From assembly GCF_021631985.1 (NCBI RefSeq), contig NZ_CP070225.1:2604001-2668000 (forward strand): a stretch of 64,000 nucleotides of DNA, in the 5' to 3' direction. This DNA is from Sandaracinus amylolyticus (lineage in GTDB: Bacteria > Myxococcota_A > Polyangia > Polyangiales > Sandaracinaceae). The position numbers and the translations under genes were made by a program. Shown piece by piece: positions 44,650 through 52,556 of this stretch. Position 1 is the first letter of the stretch. Each line of letters starts with the position of its first letter. The notes below the pieces were generated by a model. That model did no database searches. It was not told the DNA's origin and saw only the letters and a program-made list of their open reading frames with translations.

Positions 44650-45108
44650 TCACCCGCAGCGCGCGAAGCACTCACGGAGCATGGCACCGAGATCGGCATC
44701 GGGCGGGGCCGTCGCGACGATGGCCGCGTCGTCTCCGCGCCCGACGAATCCGATTCCGCGACGCTGAGTCGGACTGATGCGCACGACATCGTCTTCAATG
44801 GCGATGTTCGCGAGGCGCGTGCCGCCGCTCATCACGAACGCCTTCCACGATTTGACGCCCGAGGCTCTTAGGAACGGGAACATCTGCCCGTCGACGTCGT
44901 CGACATCGCGCGGATGCGGTTGCTCGACATCGACGCGATACTGAGCCCCCGCCGCGCGAATTGCGGTGCCGAGCTCCGCATCGCTGACCGAGACGGCGAG
45001 ACAAGCCGGCGGCGCACCCGAGTAGATGCGCCACCCGATCGTCGTGCGTGCCTCCGAGAACACATAATCGATTCCGTTGCGTAGGTACGCACCCGCCGTC
45101 GTTCGCAC
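44650..45108 (-). CDS. CdiI-like orphan immunity protein (tentative)
   Basis: 152 residues. SEARTTIGWRIYSG, LAVSVSDAELGTAIRAAG and the ending DDVVRISPTQRRGIGFVGRG...DADLGAMLRECFARC recall the DUF1436/CdiI-type immunity family of contact-dependent inhibition. No CdiA toxin is adjacent. The local DNA has lower GC and more A/T runs than its neighbours, which fits acquired DNA. Identification is tentative; it could also be an unrelated family. Confidence 0.45.
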   Translation of the reverse strand: MRTTAGAYLRNGIDYVFSEARTTIGWRIYSGAPPACLAVSVSDAELGTAIRAAGAQYRVDVEQPHPRDVDDVDGQMFPFLRASGVKSWKAFVMSGGTRLANIAIEDDVVRISPTQRRGIGFVGRGDDAAIVATAPPDADLGAMLRECFARCG

Positions 45109-45224
45109 GATTTGCCGCCCACCGTCTGTCGCTACCGCGCGATCGCTAGCGTTCGAGTCATCGGGGACGAACGAGAGATTCCGCGCGGCCTGAAGTCATG
45201 AAGTCCTCTGGCGCGAGTGAGCGC

Positions 45225-45653
45225 CTAGGCGCCGCCGGCGTCGATCTCGTCCGGCGGGCCCGCATCGGGCTCGTCGGGCGGGCCGGCGTCGGGCTCGTCG
45301 GGCGGGCCCGCGTCGGGCTCGTCGGGCGGCCCCGCATCGGGCTCGTCGGGCGGGCCCGAGTCCATCCCCGGCGGGCCGGCGTCCGTCTCGACCGGCGTGC
45401 CCGAGTCGATCGGCTCGCCCGCGTCGATCTCGACCGCCGCGTCGATCCCGCCGGCATCAGCGCTCGGCACCGTGCCCATGCCGAACCCGTCCAGGTCGCT
45501 GGTGCAGACGCCCATGTTGCACGCGAGCCCGACCGCACACTGCGTCGAGCGCACGCAGCGCGCGCCCTCCGCGAGGTTCGTCGGCGCGCCGCTGCAGCCG
45601 ACCACGAAGAGCATCGTCGCGACGAGCCTCCACCACATCCGGGCTGGGCGCAT
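45225..45653 (-). CDS. Lipoprotein with DAGPPDEP tandem repeats
   Basis: 142 residues. The signal ends in LFVVGC. A Cys-paired head (GARCVRSTQCAVGLACNMGVC) is one disulfide knot unit as in the lipoprotein at 36908. An Asp/Gly-rich linker and a tail of an eight-residue repeat (D-A-G-P-P-D-E-P) in four to five copies follow. The repeat tail is probably an extended spacer on the cell surface. Function unknown. Confidence 0.7.
   Translation of the reverse strand: MRPARMWWRLVATMLFVVGCSGAPTNLAEGARCVRSTQCAVGLACNMGVCTSDLDGFGMGTVPSADAGGIDAAVEIDAGEPIDSGTPVETDAGPPGMDSGPPDEPDAGPPDEPDAGPPDEPDAGPPDEPDAGPPDEIDAGGA
45247..45366. repeat. 24-bp tandem repeat coding for DAGPPDEP
   Basis: About 4.5 units of a 24-bp repeat (core GGGCTCGTCGGGCGG on the + strand), with one- or two-base differences between units (GCATCGG, GCGTCGG). 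In frame, so copy-number changes would alter surface spacer length by 8 residues. Confidence 0.8.
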
Positions 45654-45991
45654 GCGACGAGCCTACGCCGCACGTCCGAACGATCCAAGCGAGGCACCCA
45701 AGGTCGGGCCGAAGGGTCGTGTCCATGACGGCGCGACCGGTACTGGCATGCGTGCCGGCGCCCGTGTGCCCCGGCGTGCGCAAACGCCGCGACGAAGCGG
45801 AAATCACAAGGAAACCAAGCGGCCGACGGCGTTGACACTCACAATTCCACCCTGCTAGATTCGCGGGCGATATCGTCGAACGCCGCGATCTCGTCGGACG
45901 AGAGCGCGCGACGAGATCTCCTCGACCTGACCCAGTGGATGTACGGCCCGCCCGAGAGCGGCCCGAGAAAGCGCGAGAGCGGGAGAACCCG
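45654..45991. other. Intergenic region with promoter for the coiled-coil membrane protein
   Basis: 338 bp between the divergent genes. It contains a strong promoter (45832-45861) and about 120 nt of leader before ATG 45992. No RNA gene or dyad was recognised in the leader. A stretch of relatively lower GC (45780-45865) surrounds the promoter. Confidence 0.55.
45832..45861 (+). promoter_or_regulatory. Sigma-70 promoter with extended -10
   Basis: TTGACA, 18-nt spacer, TGC-TAGATT. Both boxes are near consensus, and the TG before the -10 adds an extended -10 element. Transcription should start near 45868. Confidence 0.78.
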
Positions 45992-46798
45992 ATGGCGGAG
46001 CAGAAGGAGTCTTCGGTCCTCTTCAACCTCCGGGAGCTGATGAACCTGGAGGAGCAGCGCATCAGCGACGAGGAAGCGACGAAGCGCAAGGCCGAAGAGG
46101 ACGCGCGGCTCGCCCGGGAGGCCGAGGAGCGCAAGAAGCGCGAGGAGCTCGCGGCGAAGCAGCGCGCCGAGGAAGAGGCGCGGCTCGCGGCGGAGCGCGC
46201 GGCGCGCGAAGAGGAAGAGCGCAAGGTCCGCGCGAAGGAAGAGGGCGAGCTGCGCATCCGCCTCGAGGCGGAGCAGAAGGCGCGCATCGCCGAGCAGGAG
46301 CGCCTCCTCGCCCACGAGCAGGAGGTCAAGCGCATCGAGGCGACGCGTCGCAAGGGCGTGCACCCGGGCGTGTTCGCGGCGGTCGGTCTGCTCGTCGTCG
46401 GCATCGCCGCCGGCGTGTGGTTCGGCGTGGTCTCGCCGCAGCTCGAGGCGCAGCGGATCGCGCAGGAGGCCGCGCAGCGCGAGGCCGAGCGTCGCGCCGC
46501 CGAGGCGCAGCAGCTCCAGGCGCAGGCCGACGAAGCGCGTCGGGCCGCCGAGGAAGCGCAGCGTCGCGTGGCCGAGATGGAGTCGCGCGCGGCGCAGCTC
46601 GAGGCGTCGGGCGACACCCAGGCCGCGGAGCAGGTGCGCGCCGAAGCGCGTCGTGTTCGCACGACCTCGCCGCGTCGCGCGGCCGCGTCGAGCGGCTCGT
46701 CGTCGGGCAGCCGCAGCGGCAGCAGCACCGGCTCGTCGGGCGGTCGCCGCGGCGGCGGGGACGACGACGATCCGTTGGCCGGCCTCGAAGGCCTCTGA
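45992..46798 (+). CDS. Coiled-coil single-pass membrane protein
   Basis: 268 residues from ATG 45992. An N-terminal segment (SSVLFNLRELMNLEEQRI) precedes about 95 residues of Glu/Arg/Lys coiled coil, one membrane helix (VFAAVGLLVVGIAAGVWFGVV, about 130-150), and a second coiled coil (AQRIAQEAAQREAERRAAEAQQ...). It ends with a Ser/Gly/Arg tail and an acidic DDDD. The shape recalls TonB/TolA-like or structural membrane proteins. It has a strong promoter and a terminator of its own, so it is probably abundant. Confidence 0.7.
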   Translation: MAEQKESSVLFNLRELMNLEEQRISDEEATKRKAEEDARLAREAEERKKREELAAKQRAEEEARLAAERAAREEEERKVRAKEEGELRIRLEAEQKARIAEQERLLAHEQEVKRIEATRRKGVHPGVFAAVGLLVVGIAAGVWFGVVSPQLEAQRIAQEAAQREAERRAAEAQQLQAQADEARRAAEEAQRRVAEMESRAAQLEASGDTQAAEQVRAEARRVRTTSPRRAAASSGSSSGSRSGSSTGSSGGRRGGGDDDDPLAGLEGL

Positions 46799-46824
46799 GC
46801 CTTCGCAGGATCGGGTGACACGAG

Positions 46825-46850
46825 GGGCTGCGCGAGAGATCGCGCGGCCC
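46825..46850 (+). terminator. Terminator of the coiled-coil gene
   Basis: An 11-bp stem GGGCTGCGCGA / TCGCGCGGCCC (one G-T wobble), loop GAGA, followed by TTCGCGCTTTCG. Confidence 0.65.
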
Positions 46851-46880
46851 TTCGCGCTTTCGGGGCTCGGAGTCCGTGGT

Positions 46881-47600
46881 ATGCAGCGCGCCATGATGCG
46901 ATCCGGTCGCGAGCGCCTGGTGTTCCCGCTCGACGTCGAAGATCTCGCGGAAGCGCGGCTGTGGATCGCGCGGCTCCGCGATCACGTCGGGGTGTTCAAG
47001 GTCGGCCTCGAGCTCTTCACCGCGATCGGGCCCGACGCGGTGCGCGCGGTGCACGACGCGGACGCGGCGTGCTTCCTCGATCTGAAGCTGCACGACATCC
47101 CCGCGACGATGGCGGGCGCGACCGCGAGCGCGGTGCGGCTCGGGGTGCGCTATCTGACCGTGCACGCCGCAGCAGGACCGGCGGCGCTGCGCGCGGTCGC
47201 GGGCGCGGCGGCGAACAGCGGGACGACGCTGCTCGCGGTGACCGTGCTGACGAGCCTCGATCGCGGCGAGCTCGACGCGATCGGCATGCGCGGTGAGCCC
47301 GCAGAGGCCGCGGCGCGCCTCGCGGGCGTGGCGCGCGACGCGGGGGTTCGCGGGCTGGTGTGCTCGCCGCACGAGGTCGCGACGCTGCGCGGCGTGATCG
47401 GCGAGGGCGGCGTGATCGTCGTGCCGGGCGTGCGTCCCGCGGGCGCCGACGCGGGTGATCAGCGTCGCATCGCGACGCCGAGCGATGCGATCGCGGCGGG
47501 CGCGGATCTTCTCGTCGTCGGTCGACCGATCCGCAACGCGCCCGATCCCGAGGGAGCGGCGCGCGCGATCGCGAGCGAGATCGAGGCGGCGATCCGATGA
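46881..47600 (+). CDS. pyrF: Orotidine 5'-phosphate decarboxylase
   Basis: About 239 residues. ATG 46881 is chosen; ATG 46893 and 46896 are alternatives. The Lys-Asp catalytic array is FLDLKLHDIP (D-x-K-x-x-D), GVRYLTVHAAAG follows, and VVPGVRPAGADAGDQRRI and ADLLVVGRPI close the phosphate site. It converts OMP to UMP in the last step of pyrimidine synthesis. ATGA overlap with the rlmB-type gene. Confidence 0.95.
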   Translation: MQRAMMRSGRERLVFPLDVEDLAEARLWIARLRDHVGVFKVGLELFTAIGPDAVRAVHDADAACFLDLKLHDIPATMAGATASAVRLGVRYLTVHAAAGPAALRAVAGAAANSGTTLLAVTVLTSLDRGELDAIGMRGEPAEAAARLAGVARDAGVRGLVCSPHEVATLRGVIGEGGVIVVPGVRPAGADAGDQRRIATPSDAIAAGADLLVVGRPIRNAPDPEGAARAIASEIEAAIR

Positions 47601-48343
47601 AGCGCGTCGTCGCAGGGCCGCGTGCCGTGCTCGAGGCGCTGCGGGCGCGCGCGGGCGCGATCCACGTGATCTACGTCGAGGAAGGCGCGACCACGAAGCC
47701 GAACCGCGAGCTCGAGAGCGAGCTGCGCGCGAAGAACGTGAAGGTCGAGCCGCGCCCTCGCGCCGAGCTCGAGGCCCTCGCGCCCGACGGACGCCATCAG
47801 GGCATCGTCGCGATCACCGGCGAGTATCCGTACACGTCGCTCGAGGAAGCGCTGGTCGCGGCGCGCGAGCGGCCGCTCTTCGTCGCGCTCGACGAGATCA
47901 CGGATCCCCACAATTTCGGGGCGATCGTGCGCAGCGCGGTCGCGTTCGGCGCGGACGGGATCGTGACGCTCAAGGATCGCGCGGCGCCGGTGACGCCGGT
48001 CGTGGTGCGTGCGAGCGCGGGCGCGACCGAGCACGCGCGCATCGCGCGGGTCACGAACCTCGCGCGCACGCTCGCGTCGCTCGCGGAGGAGCACGAGATG
48101 CAGATCGTCGGGCTCGCGATGGACGGCGAGGTCGCGATCGACGAGCTGCCCGAGGCCGAGCGCGGCCGCGTGCTGGTGATCGGCTCGGAGGGGAAGGGCA
48201 TGCGGCCGCTGGTGCGCAAGCAGTGCACCGTCGTCGCGCGCATCGACATGGAGGGGCCAGTCGCGTCGCTCAACGCGTCGGTCGCCGCGGGCATCGCGCT
48301 CCACGCGGCGAGCCGCGCGCGGGCGCGCGAGCTCAGCGAGTGA
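47597..48343 (+). CDS. rlmB: RlmB-type 23S rRNA 2'-O-ribose methyltransferase (SpoU/TrmH family)
   Basis: A 248-residue SPOUT enzyme. The N-terminal substrate-binding part starts VVAGPRAVLEALRA. The knotted SAM domain has LDEITDPHNFGAIVRSA, VIGSEGKGM and ASLNASVAAGIALH (motifs 1-3). RlmB methylates G2251 of the P-loop; assignment to that site follows from family resemblance. It overlaps pyrF by ATGA and converges with the sirtuin gene. Confidence 0.9.
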   Translation: MKRVVAGPRAVLEALRARAGAIHVIYVEEGATTKPNRELESELRAKNVKVEPRPRAELEALAPDGRHQGIVAITGEYPYTSLEEALVAARERPLFVALDEITDPHNFGAIVRSAVAFGADGIVTLKDRAAPVTPVVVRASAGATEHARIARVTNLARTLASLAEEHEMQIVGLAMDGEVAIDELPEAERGRVLVIGSEGKGMRPLVRKQCTVVARIDMEGPVASLNASVAAGIALHAASRARARELSE

Positions 48344-48453
48344 TGTCGATGAATCGGCTCGCCCGCCGGTCCCTGCCGTCGGCGCGCTTCGCGCGCTCCC
48401 GTCCGGGACCTGCGGGACGAGCACTCGGGCAAGGGCTCAGCGAGTGATGTCGA
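48331..48453. repeat. 19-bp direct repeat around two convergent stop codons
   Basis: GCTCAGCGAGTGATGTCGA occurs at 48331-48349 and again at 48435-48453. The first copy contains the rlmB stop and the second contains the sirtuin stop in reverse. The 85 bp between are GC-rich and include a GCGCG.CTT.CGCGC hairpin. It looks like a small past duplication. Confidence 0.6.
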
Positions 48454-49210
48454 GGTCGCGCGCGATGCGCTGCATCGCTTCGCGCAGCTCGGCGTGGATC
48501 ACGAGATCCGCTTCCTGATCGGCGGCCGTCGACTCGCGGTTGATCACCACCACGCGACCTCCGGCCGCGTGCGCGCGCGGGGCGAGGCCCGCGACCGGCC
48601 ACACCTCGAGCGAGGTCCCGAGCACGACCAAGAGATCGCACCGATCCACGGTGCGCTCCGCCTCTGCGAAGTCGTCGGACAGCGCCTCGCCGAAGAGCAC
48701 CACGTCGGGCTTCACCAGCCCACCGCAGCGATCGCACGTGGGCACGAGATCGCGCCCCGTCGCGCCGCGTGGCACGTCGTCGAAGAGGCGCAGCGTGTCG
48801 AAGCGCGCGCCACACGTCGTGCAGCGCGCAGTACGCCACGTGCCGTGCACCTCGAGCACGCGGCGCGAGCCCGCGCGCTGGTGCAGCCCGTCGATGTTCT
48901 GCGTGACGATCGCATGCACGAGACCGCGCGCCTCGAGCTTCGCGAGCACGCGATGCGCGACGTTGGGCTCGGCCTGACCCAACGCGCCGAATCGCTCCGC
49001 CCAGAACCCGTAGAACGTCGCGGGATCGGAGTGGAACCCCGAGATCGACGCGACCTGCATCGGGTCGTGCTTCGCCCAGAGCCCGCTGCGCGGGCTGCGG
49101 AAGTCCGGGATGCCCGAGTCGGTCGACACGCCCGCGCCGGTGAGCGCGACGGTGCGCTTGCTCTCGCGCAGCCACGACACGAGGTCGCGGATCCGATCGT
49201 TCGTGCTCAT
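48437..49210 (-). CDS. SIR2 family NAD-dependent protein deacylase
   Basis: A 257-residue sirtuin. NAD binding: ALTGAGVSTDSGIPDFRSP and TQNIDGLHQRAG. The catalytic His is in EVHGTW. Zinc ligands are CTTC and CDRC. VKPDVVLFGE and GTSLEVWPVAGL close the fold. The FHSDPATFYGFW region lacks the Tyr-Arg pair that marks SIRT5-type desuccinylases, so deacetylation is more likely. ATGA overlap with the lipoprotein hydrolase. Confidence 0.93.
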   Translation of the reverse strand: MSTNDRIRDLVSWLRESKRTVALTGAGVSTDSGIPDFRSPRSGLWAKHDPMQVASISGFHSDPATFYGFWAERFGALGQAEPNVAHRVLAKLEARGLVHAIVTQNIDGLHQRAGSRRVLEVHGTWRTARCTTCGARFDTLRLFDDVPRGATGRDLVPTCDRCGGLVKPDVVLFGEALSDDFAEAERTVDRCDLLVVLGTSLEVWPVAGLAPRAHAAGGRVVVINRESTAADQEADLVIHAELREAMQRIARDLDITR

Positions 49211-50055
49211 CCCGCGCGCTCCGCCCCCAGCGCGCGCCGGAGCACGGCCTCGACCCGATCGAGCACGTCCGCGTGATCGCGAAGCAGCGCGACGCCGTGC
49301 GCGCTTCCCTCGACGATCACCGGCTCGGTCGACGTGATGCGACCCATCGCGCTCGCGGTCTCCACCGAGTCGGGCTCCTCGCGCGCGACCACCGCGAGGA
49401 AGTCGTGCCCCGAGAGCTCGAGCCCGGGCGTGATCGCGTCGAACCCGCGGTACGCGCGGCCGGGCGAGATGGCGATCACCGGGCCGATGCCCTCGGAGCG
49501 CGCGTTCGCCGCGATCACCGCGGTCGATCCGATGCTCGACCCCACCAGCCCGATGCGCGAGGGGCGCACGCCCGACGCATCGCTGCGCACGAATTCGATC
49601 GCGGCGACCACGTCGTCCGCGGTGTGCGCCCACGCGTCGTTGTCGAAGTCGCGCCACGAGAGCGCCGCGCCGCCTTCCCGCTCGGTGCTCGCGCCGTGGC
49701 CGCGCAGATCGATCGCGAGCGTCGCGACGCGCGGCGTGCGCTCGAGCCGCTCGATCAGCGGCGCCCACTCGCTGCGATCCGAGCCGAGCTGGTGAACGAG
49801 GATCACGAGCGGAGCGTCCGGTGCGGCGGCCGCGCGCAGCGTGCCGGTGATCGTCACGCCGTCGGACGTCGTGAAGCGGACCTCGCGCGGCTCGGGCGAA
49901 GGTGCTTCGGGCTCGGGCTCGCGCGGGGTCGGCGGCGCGGGTGCTTCGGGCCGCGGGGCCTCGCTCGTGGTGCCCGAGGGCTCGGCGCGCGTGCACGCGA
50001 GCGCGACGATCGACGTCGCGAGGAACGGCGCGAGCCAGCACGTTCGGCGGCGCAT
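49207..50055 (-). CDS. Lipoprotein alpha/beta-hydrolase
   Basis: 282 residues. The signal ends in IVALAC. A Pro/Glu/Ala-rich linker (25-58) precedes an alpha/beta hydrolase of the DLH/prolyl-oligopeptidase-like type. LVHQLGSDRSEW serves as the oxyanion region, GSSIGS as nucleophile elbow (Ser in the middle), and GSAHG.. as catalytic His. The substrate is unknown; the enzyme would act in the periplasm or outside the cell. It leads the sirtuin in a coupled pair. Confidence 0.8.
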   Translation of the reverse strand: MRRRTCWLAPFLATSIVALACTRAEPSGTTSEAPRPEAPAPPTPREPEPEAPSPEPREVRFTTSDGVTITGTLRAAAAPDAPLVILVHQLGSDRSEWAPLIERLERTPRVATLAIDLRGHGASTEREGGAALSWRDFDNDAWAHTADDVVAAIEFVRSDASGVRPSRIGLVGSSIGSTAVIAANARSEGIGPVIAISPGRAYRGFDAITPGLELSGHDFLAVVAREEPDSVETASAMGRITSTEPVIVEGSAHGVALLRDHADVLDRVEAVLRRALGAERAG

Positions 50056-50159
50056 GCGCGCACTCTACCTGCGCGTCGCGGTTTCGTCGTCGGCCTTCGA
50101 ATGGTGGCGCGATCTCCGCTCGTCGACGACTCGGAGGCCCGCACCTATGATGCCTCGCG

Positions 50160-50894
50160 ATGACCCGGACCGCGGCGGCGCTGGTGATCGGAAACGAGCT
50201 CCTCACCGGCAAGATCCAGGAGGCGAACGTCGCGTTCCTCGCGAAGGAGCTCTTCGCGCTCGGGATCTCGCTGCGTCGTGTCGTGATGTGCAGCGACGAG
50301 GCCGACGTGATCGCGGAGGACCTCAACCAGCTGCGCGCGCGTCACGACATCGTGTTCACGAGCGGCGGCGTCGGACCGACCCACGACGACCTCACGATCC
50401 CCGCGATCGCGCAGGCGTTCGCGCGACCGCTGGTCCGCGATCCCGTGCTCGAGCGCATGATCCGCGAGCACTTCGGGGCGCGCACGACCGAGGGCCACCT
50501 GCGCATGGCCGAGCTGCCGGAGGGCGCGGAGCTCGTCGCGAACGACCGCATCACGTGGCCGGTGCTGCGCGTCGACAACGTGTTCGTGATGCCGGGCGTG
50601 CCCGAGATCTTCCGGCTGAAGTTCGAGCTGGTGCGAGCGCACCTCGGGCGCGACGTGCCCTTCGTGTCGCGCGCGATCTACACGCGCTGCGACGAGGGCG
50701 AGATCGCGGAGCTGCTCGAGCGCGTCGAGCGCGCGTTCCCCGGCGTCGCGATCGGCAGCTATCCGCGCATCGGCGATCCCGAGTACACCGTGAAGCTGAC
50801 GTTCGACGGGCGCGACGACGCGCAGGTGCGCGAAGCGCTCGAGGCGTGCCTCCGCGAGCTCCCGCCCGAGAAGGTCGTCCGCGCCGAGCGCTGA
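50160..50894 (+). CDS. CinA-type molybdopterin-binding domain protein
   Basis: A 244-residue protein with the MoCF/MogA fold: VIGNELLTGKIQEANVAFLAKEL, VVMCSDEADVI, VFTSGGVGPTHDDLTI and VFVMPGVPEIFRLKF. This is the N-terminal half of CinA (NMN deamidase/ADP-ribose pyrophosphatase); the C-terminal NMN-deamidase domain is absent. Similar short proteins are widespread. The reaction is probably ADP-ribose or FAD pyrophosphatase-like, but is not proven. Confidence 0.85.
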   Translation: MTRTAAALVIGNELLTGKIQEANVAFLAKELFALGISLRRVVMCSDEADVIAEDLNQLRARHDIVFTSGGVGPTHDDLTIPAIAQAFARPLVRDPVLERMIREHFGARTTEGHLRMAELPEGAELVANDRITWPVLRVDNVFVMPGVPEIFRLKFELVRAHLGRDVPFVSRAIYTRCDEGEIAELLERVERAFPGVAIGSYPRIGDPEYTVKLTFDGRDDAQVREALEACLRELPPEKVVRAER

Positions 50895-50895
50895 C

Positions 50896-52311
50896 TCAGT
50901 AGGCGTTCTGGCGGACCTTCCGACCGAACACGGTCAGGAAGATGATCCACAGGTCGAAGAAGAGGCCCCAGCGGCGGATGTACTCGAGGTCGTGCTCGAT
51001 CCGCTTCTCCATCTTCTCGAGCGTGTCCGTCTCACCGCGCCAGCCGTTCACCTGGGCCCAGCCGGTGAGCCCGGGCTTCACCTTGTGGCGCAGCATGTAG
51101 CCCTGGATCCGCTTCCGATACTCCTCGTTGTGCGCGACCGCGTGGGGGCGCGGACCGACGAGGCTCATCGAGCCGCCGACGACGTGGAAGAGCTGCGGCA
51201 GCTCGTCGATCGACGTGCGCCGGATGAACTTCCCGATCGGCGTGATGCGCGGATCGTCCTTCGTCGCCTGCTTCACGACGGGGCCGTCCTCCGCGACGCG
51301 CATCGAGCGGAACTTCAGCACCTCGATGACCTCGCCGTTGAGGCCGTAGCGGCGCTGCTTGAAGAAGATGGGGCCCTTGCTCGTGAGCTTGATGATCACC
51401 GAGACGACGATCATCACCGGCGACGCGACGAGCAGCGCCATCGTGCCGAGCACGACGTCCTCGAGCCGCTTGAGCACTCCGTCGACGCCGTAGAACGGCG
51501 TCTCGAAGATGCTGATCACCGGCAGGTCCCCGAGGCTGCTCCATCGGCCGTGGAGCAGGTCGAACACGAAGAAGTCGGGCACGAGGTAGACGCTCGCGGT
51601 CGAGTCCGCGAGGCGGCGCAGGAGGTCCTGCACGCGCGGCTCGGCGCGCAGCGGCAGCGCGATGTAGACCGCGTCGATCTCGCCGCGCTTGCTGCGCTCG
51701 ACGACGTCCTCGAAGGTGCCGACGAGCTGCGCGCGCCCGGTCGGGAGCTCGGGCAGACGATCGGGCGTCCGGTCGTCGAAGAACCCGAGGATGTTCATGC
51801 CGAGCCAGGGCGACGTGGCGATGCGTCGCGCGAGCATCTCGCCGATCTCGGTGACGCCGACGATCGCGATCTGACGTGTGTTGCGTCCCTGGGCGCGCAG
51901 CCGGCGCAACGTCAGCCGCGCGACGACGCGCACCGTGCACATCGCGAGCGGCGACAGCACGAACCACGTGATCGTGGCGACGCGCGAGAACTCGTCGCTG
52001 AGCTTCAGGAGGAACGCGACGCCGAGGAGCATCGGGATGACGGGCACCCACGTGCCCCACACCCGCACCAGCTCCTTCGGGATCGGGACGCCGCGCCAGG
52101 TCTGGTAGAGACCCGTGGTCTCCGCGACGAGCAGGTACGCGAGGACCGCGAGCAGCGTCGCGATGGTGTCGTCGGTCCGCCAGTCCGCCTGGTCGTAGAA
52201 CCAGACCGCGGCCACGTAGCCCGCGATGATGCAGACGGTGTCGGCGAGCCGCGCGAGCCCTGCCGTGGTCCCTCCACCCGTTGGCCGAATCAGCCCCGTT
52301 TTCCTGGCCAT
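50896..52311 (-). CDS. Undecaprenyl-phosphate sugar phosphotransferase (exopolysaccharide initiator)
   Basis: A 471-residue polyprenyl glycosylphosphotransferase. Four N-terminal membrane helices precede a CoA-binding-like middle (IAIVGVTEIGEMLARRIATS..LGFFDDR). The C-terminal bacterial sugar transferase domain has a re-entrant helix (LGTMALLVASPVMIVVSVIIKLTSKGPIFFKQRRYG), FRSM, the RRTSIDELPQLF Asp-Glu and GPRPHAVAHNEEY, ending KPGLTGWAQVNGWRGETDT. It loads glucose- or galactose-1-phosphate on undecaprenyl phosphate. No glycosyltransferases are adjacent. Confidence 0.93.
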   Translation of the reverse strand: MARKTGLIRPTGGGTTAGLARLADTVCIIAGYVAAVWFYDQADWRTDDTIATLLAVLAYLLVAETTGLYQTWRGVPIPKELVRVWGTWVPVIPMLLGVAFLLKLSDEFSRVATITWFVLSPLAMCTVRVVARLTLRRLRAQGRNTRQIAIVGVTEIGEMLARRIATSPWLGMNILGFFDDRTPDRLPELPTGRAQLVGTFEDVVERSKRGEIDAVYIALPLRAEPRVQDLLRRLADSTASVYLVPDFFVFDLLHGRWSSLGDLPVISIFETPFYGVDGVLKRLEDVVLGTMALLVASPVMIVVSVIIKLTSKGPIFFKQRRYGLNGEVIEVLKFRSMRVAEDGPVVKQATKDDPRITPIGKFIRRTSIDELPQLFHVVGGSMSLVGPRPHAVAHNEEYRKRIQGYMLRHKVKPGLTGWAQVNGWRGETDTLEKMEKRIEHDLEYIRRWGLFFDLWIIFLTVFGRKVRQNAY

Positions 52312-52556
52312 AATCAGAACGAGACGAGGTCCCCCGGTCCCCTGGGAGCGCCTGTCGCCACCGTCTCCGGTCTCCCCGCCTCGACGCGGATGATGAGCAG
52401 CTACTGTGCCGGGTCGCCGTCGCTTTCCGATGCTGCGGATCGCGGCGCCGACGGTGTCACAAACCGCGCGCCACGTCGACCGTCGCGAGCGTGATCGTCG
52501 CGAGCACGCCACATTCCGGGGGCTCGCCGTTTCGTTCTGCTACGCATGCGCCCGCC

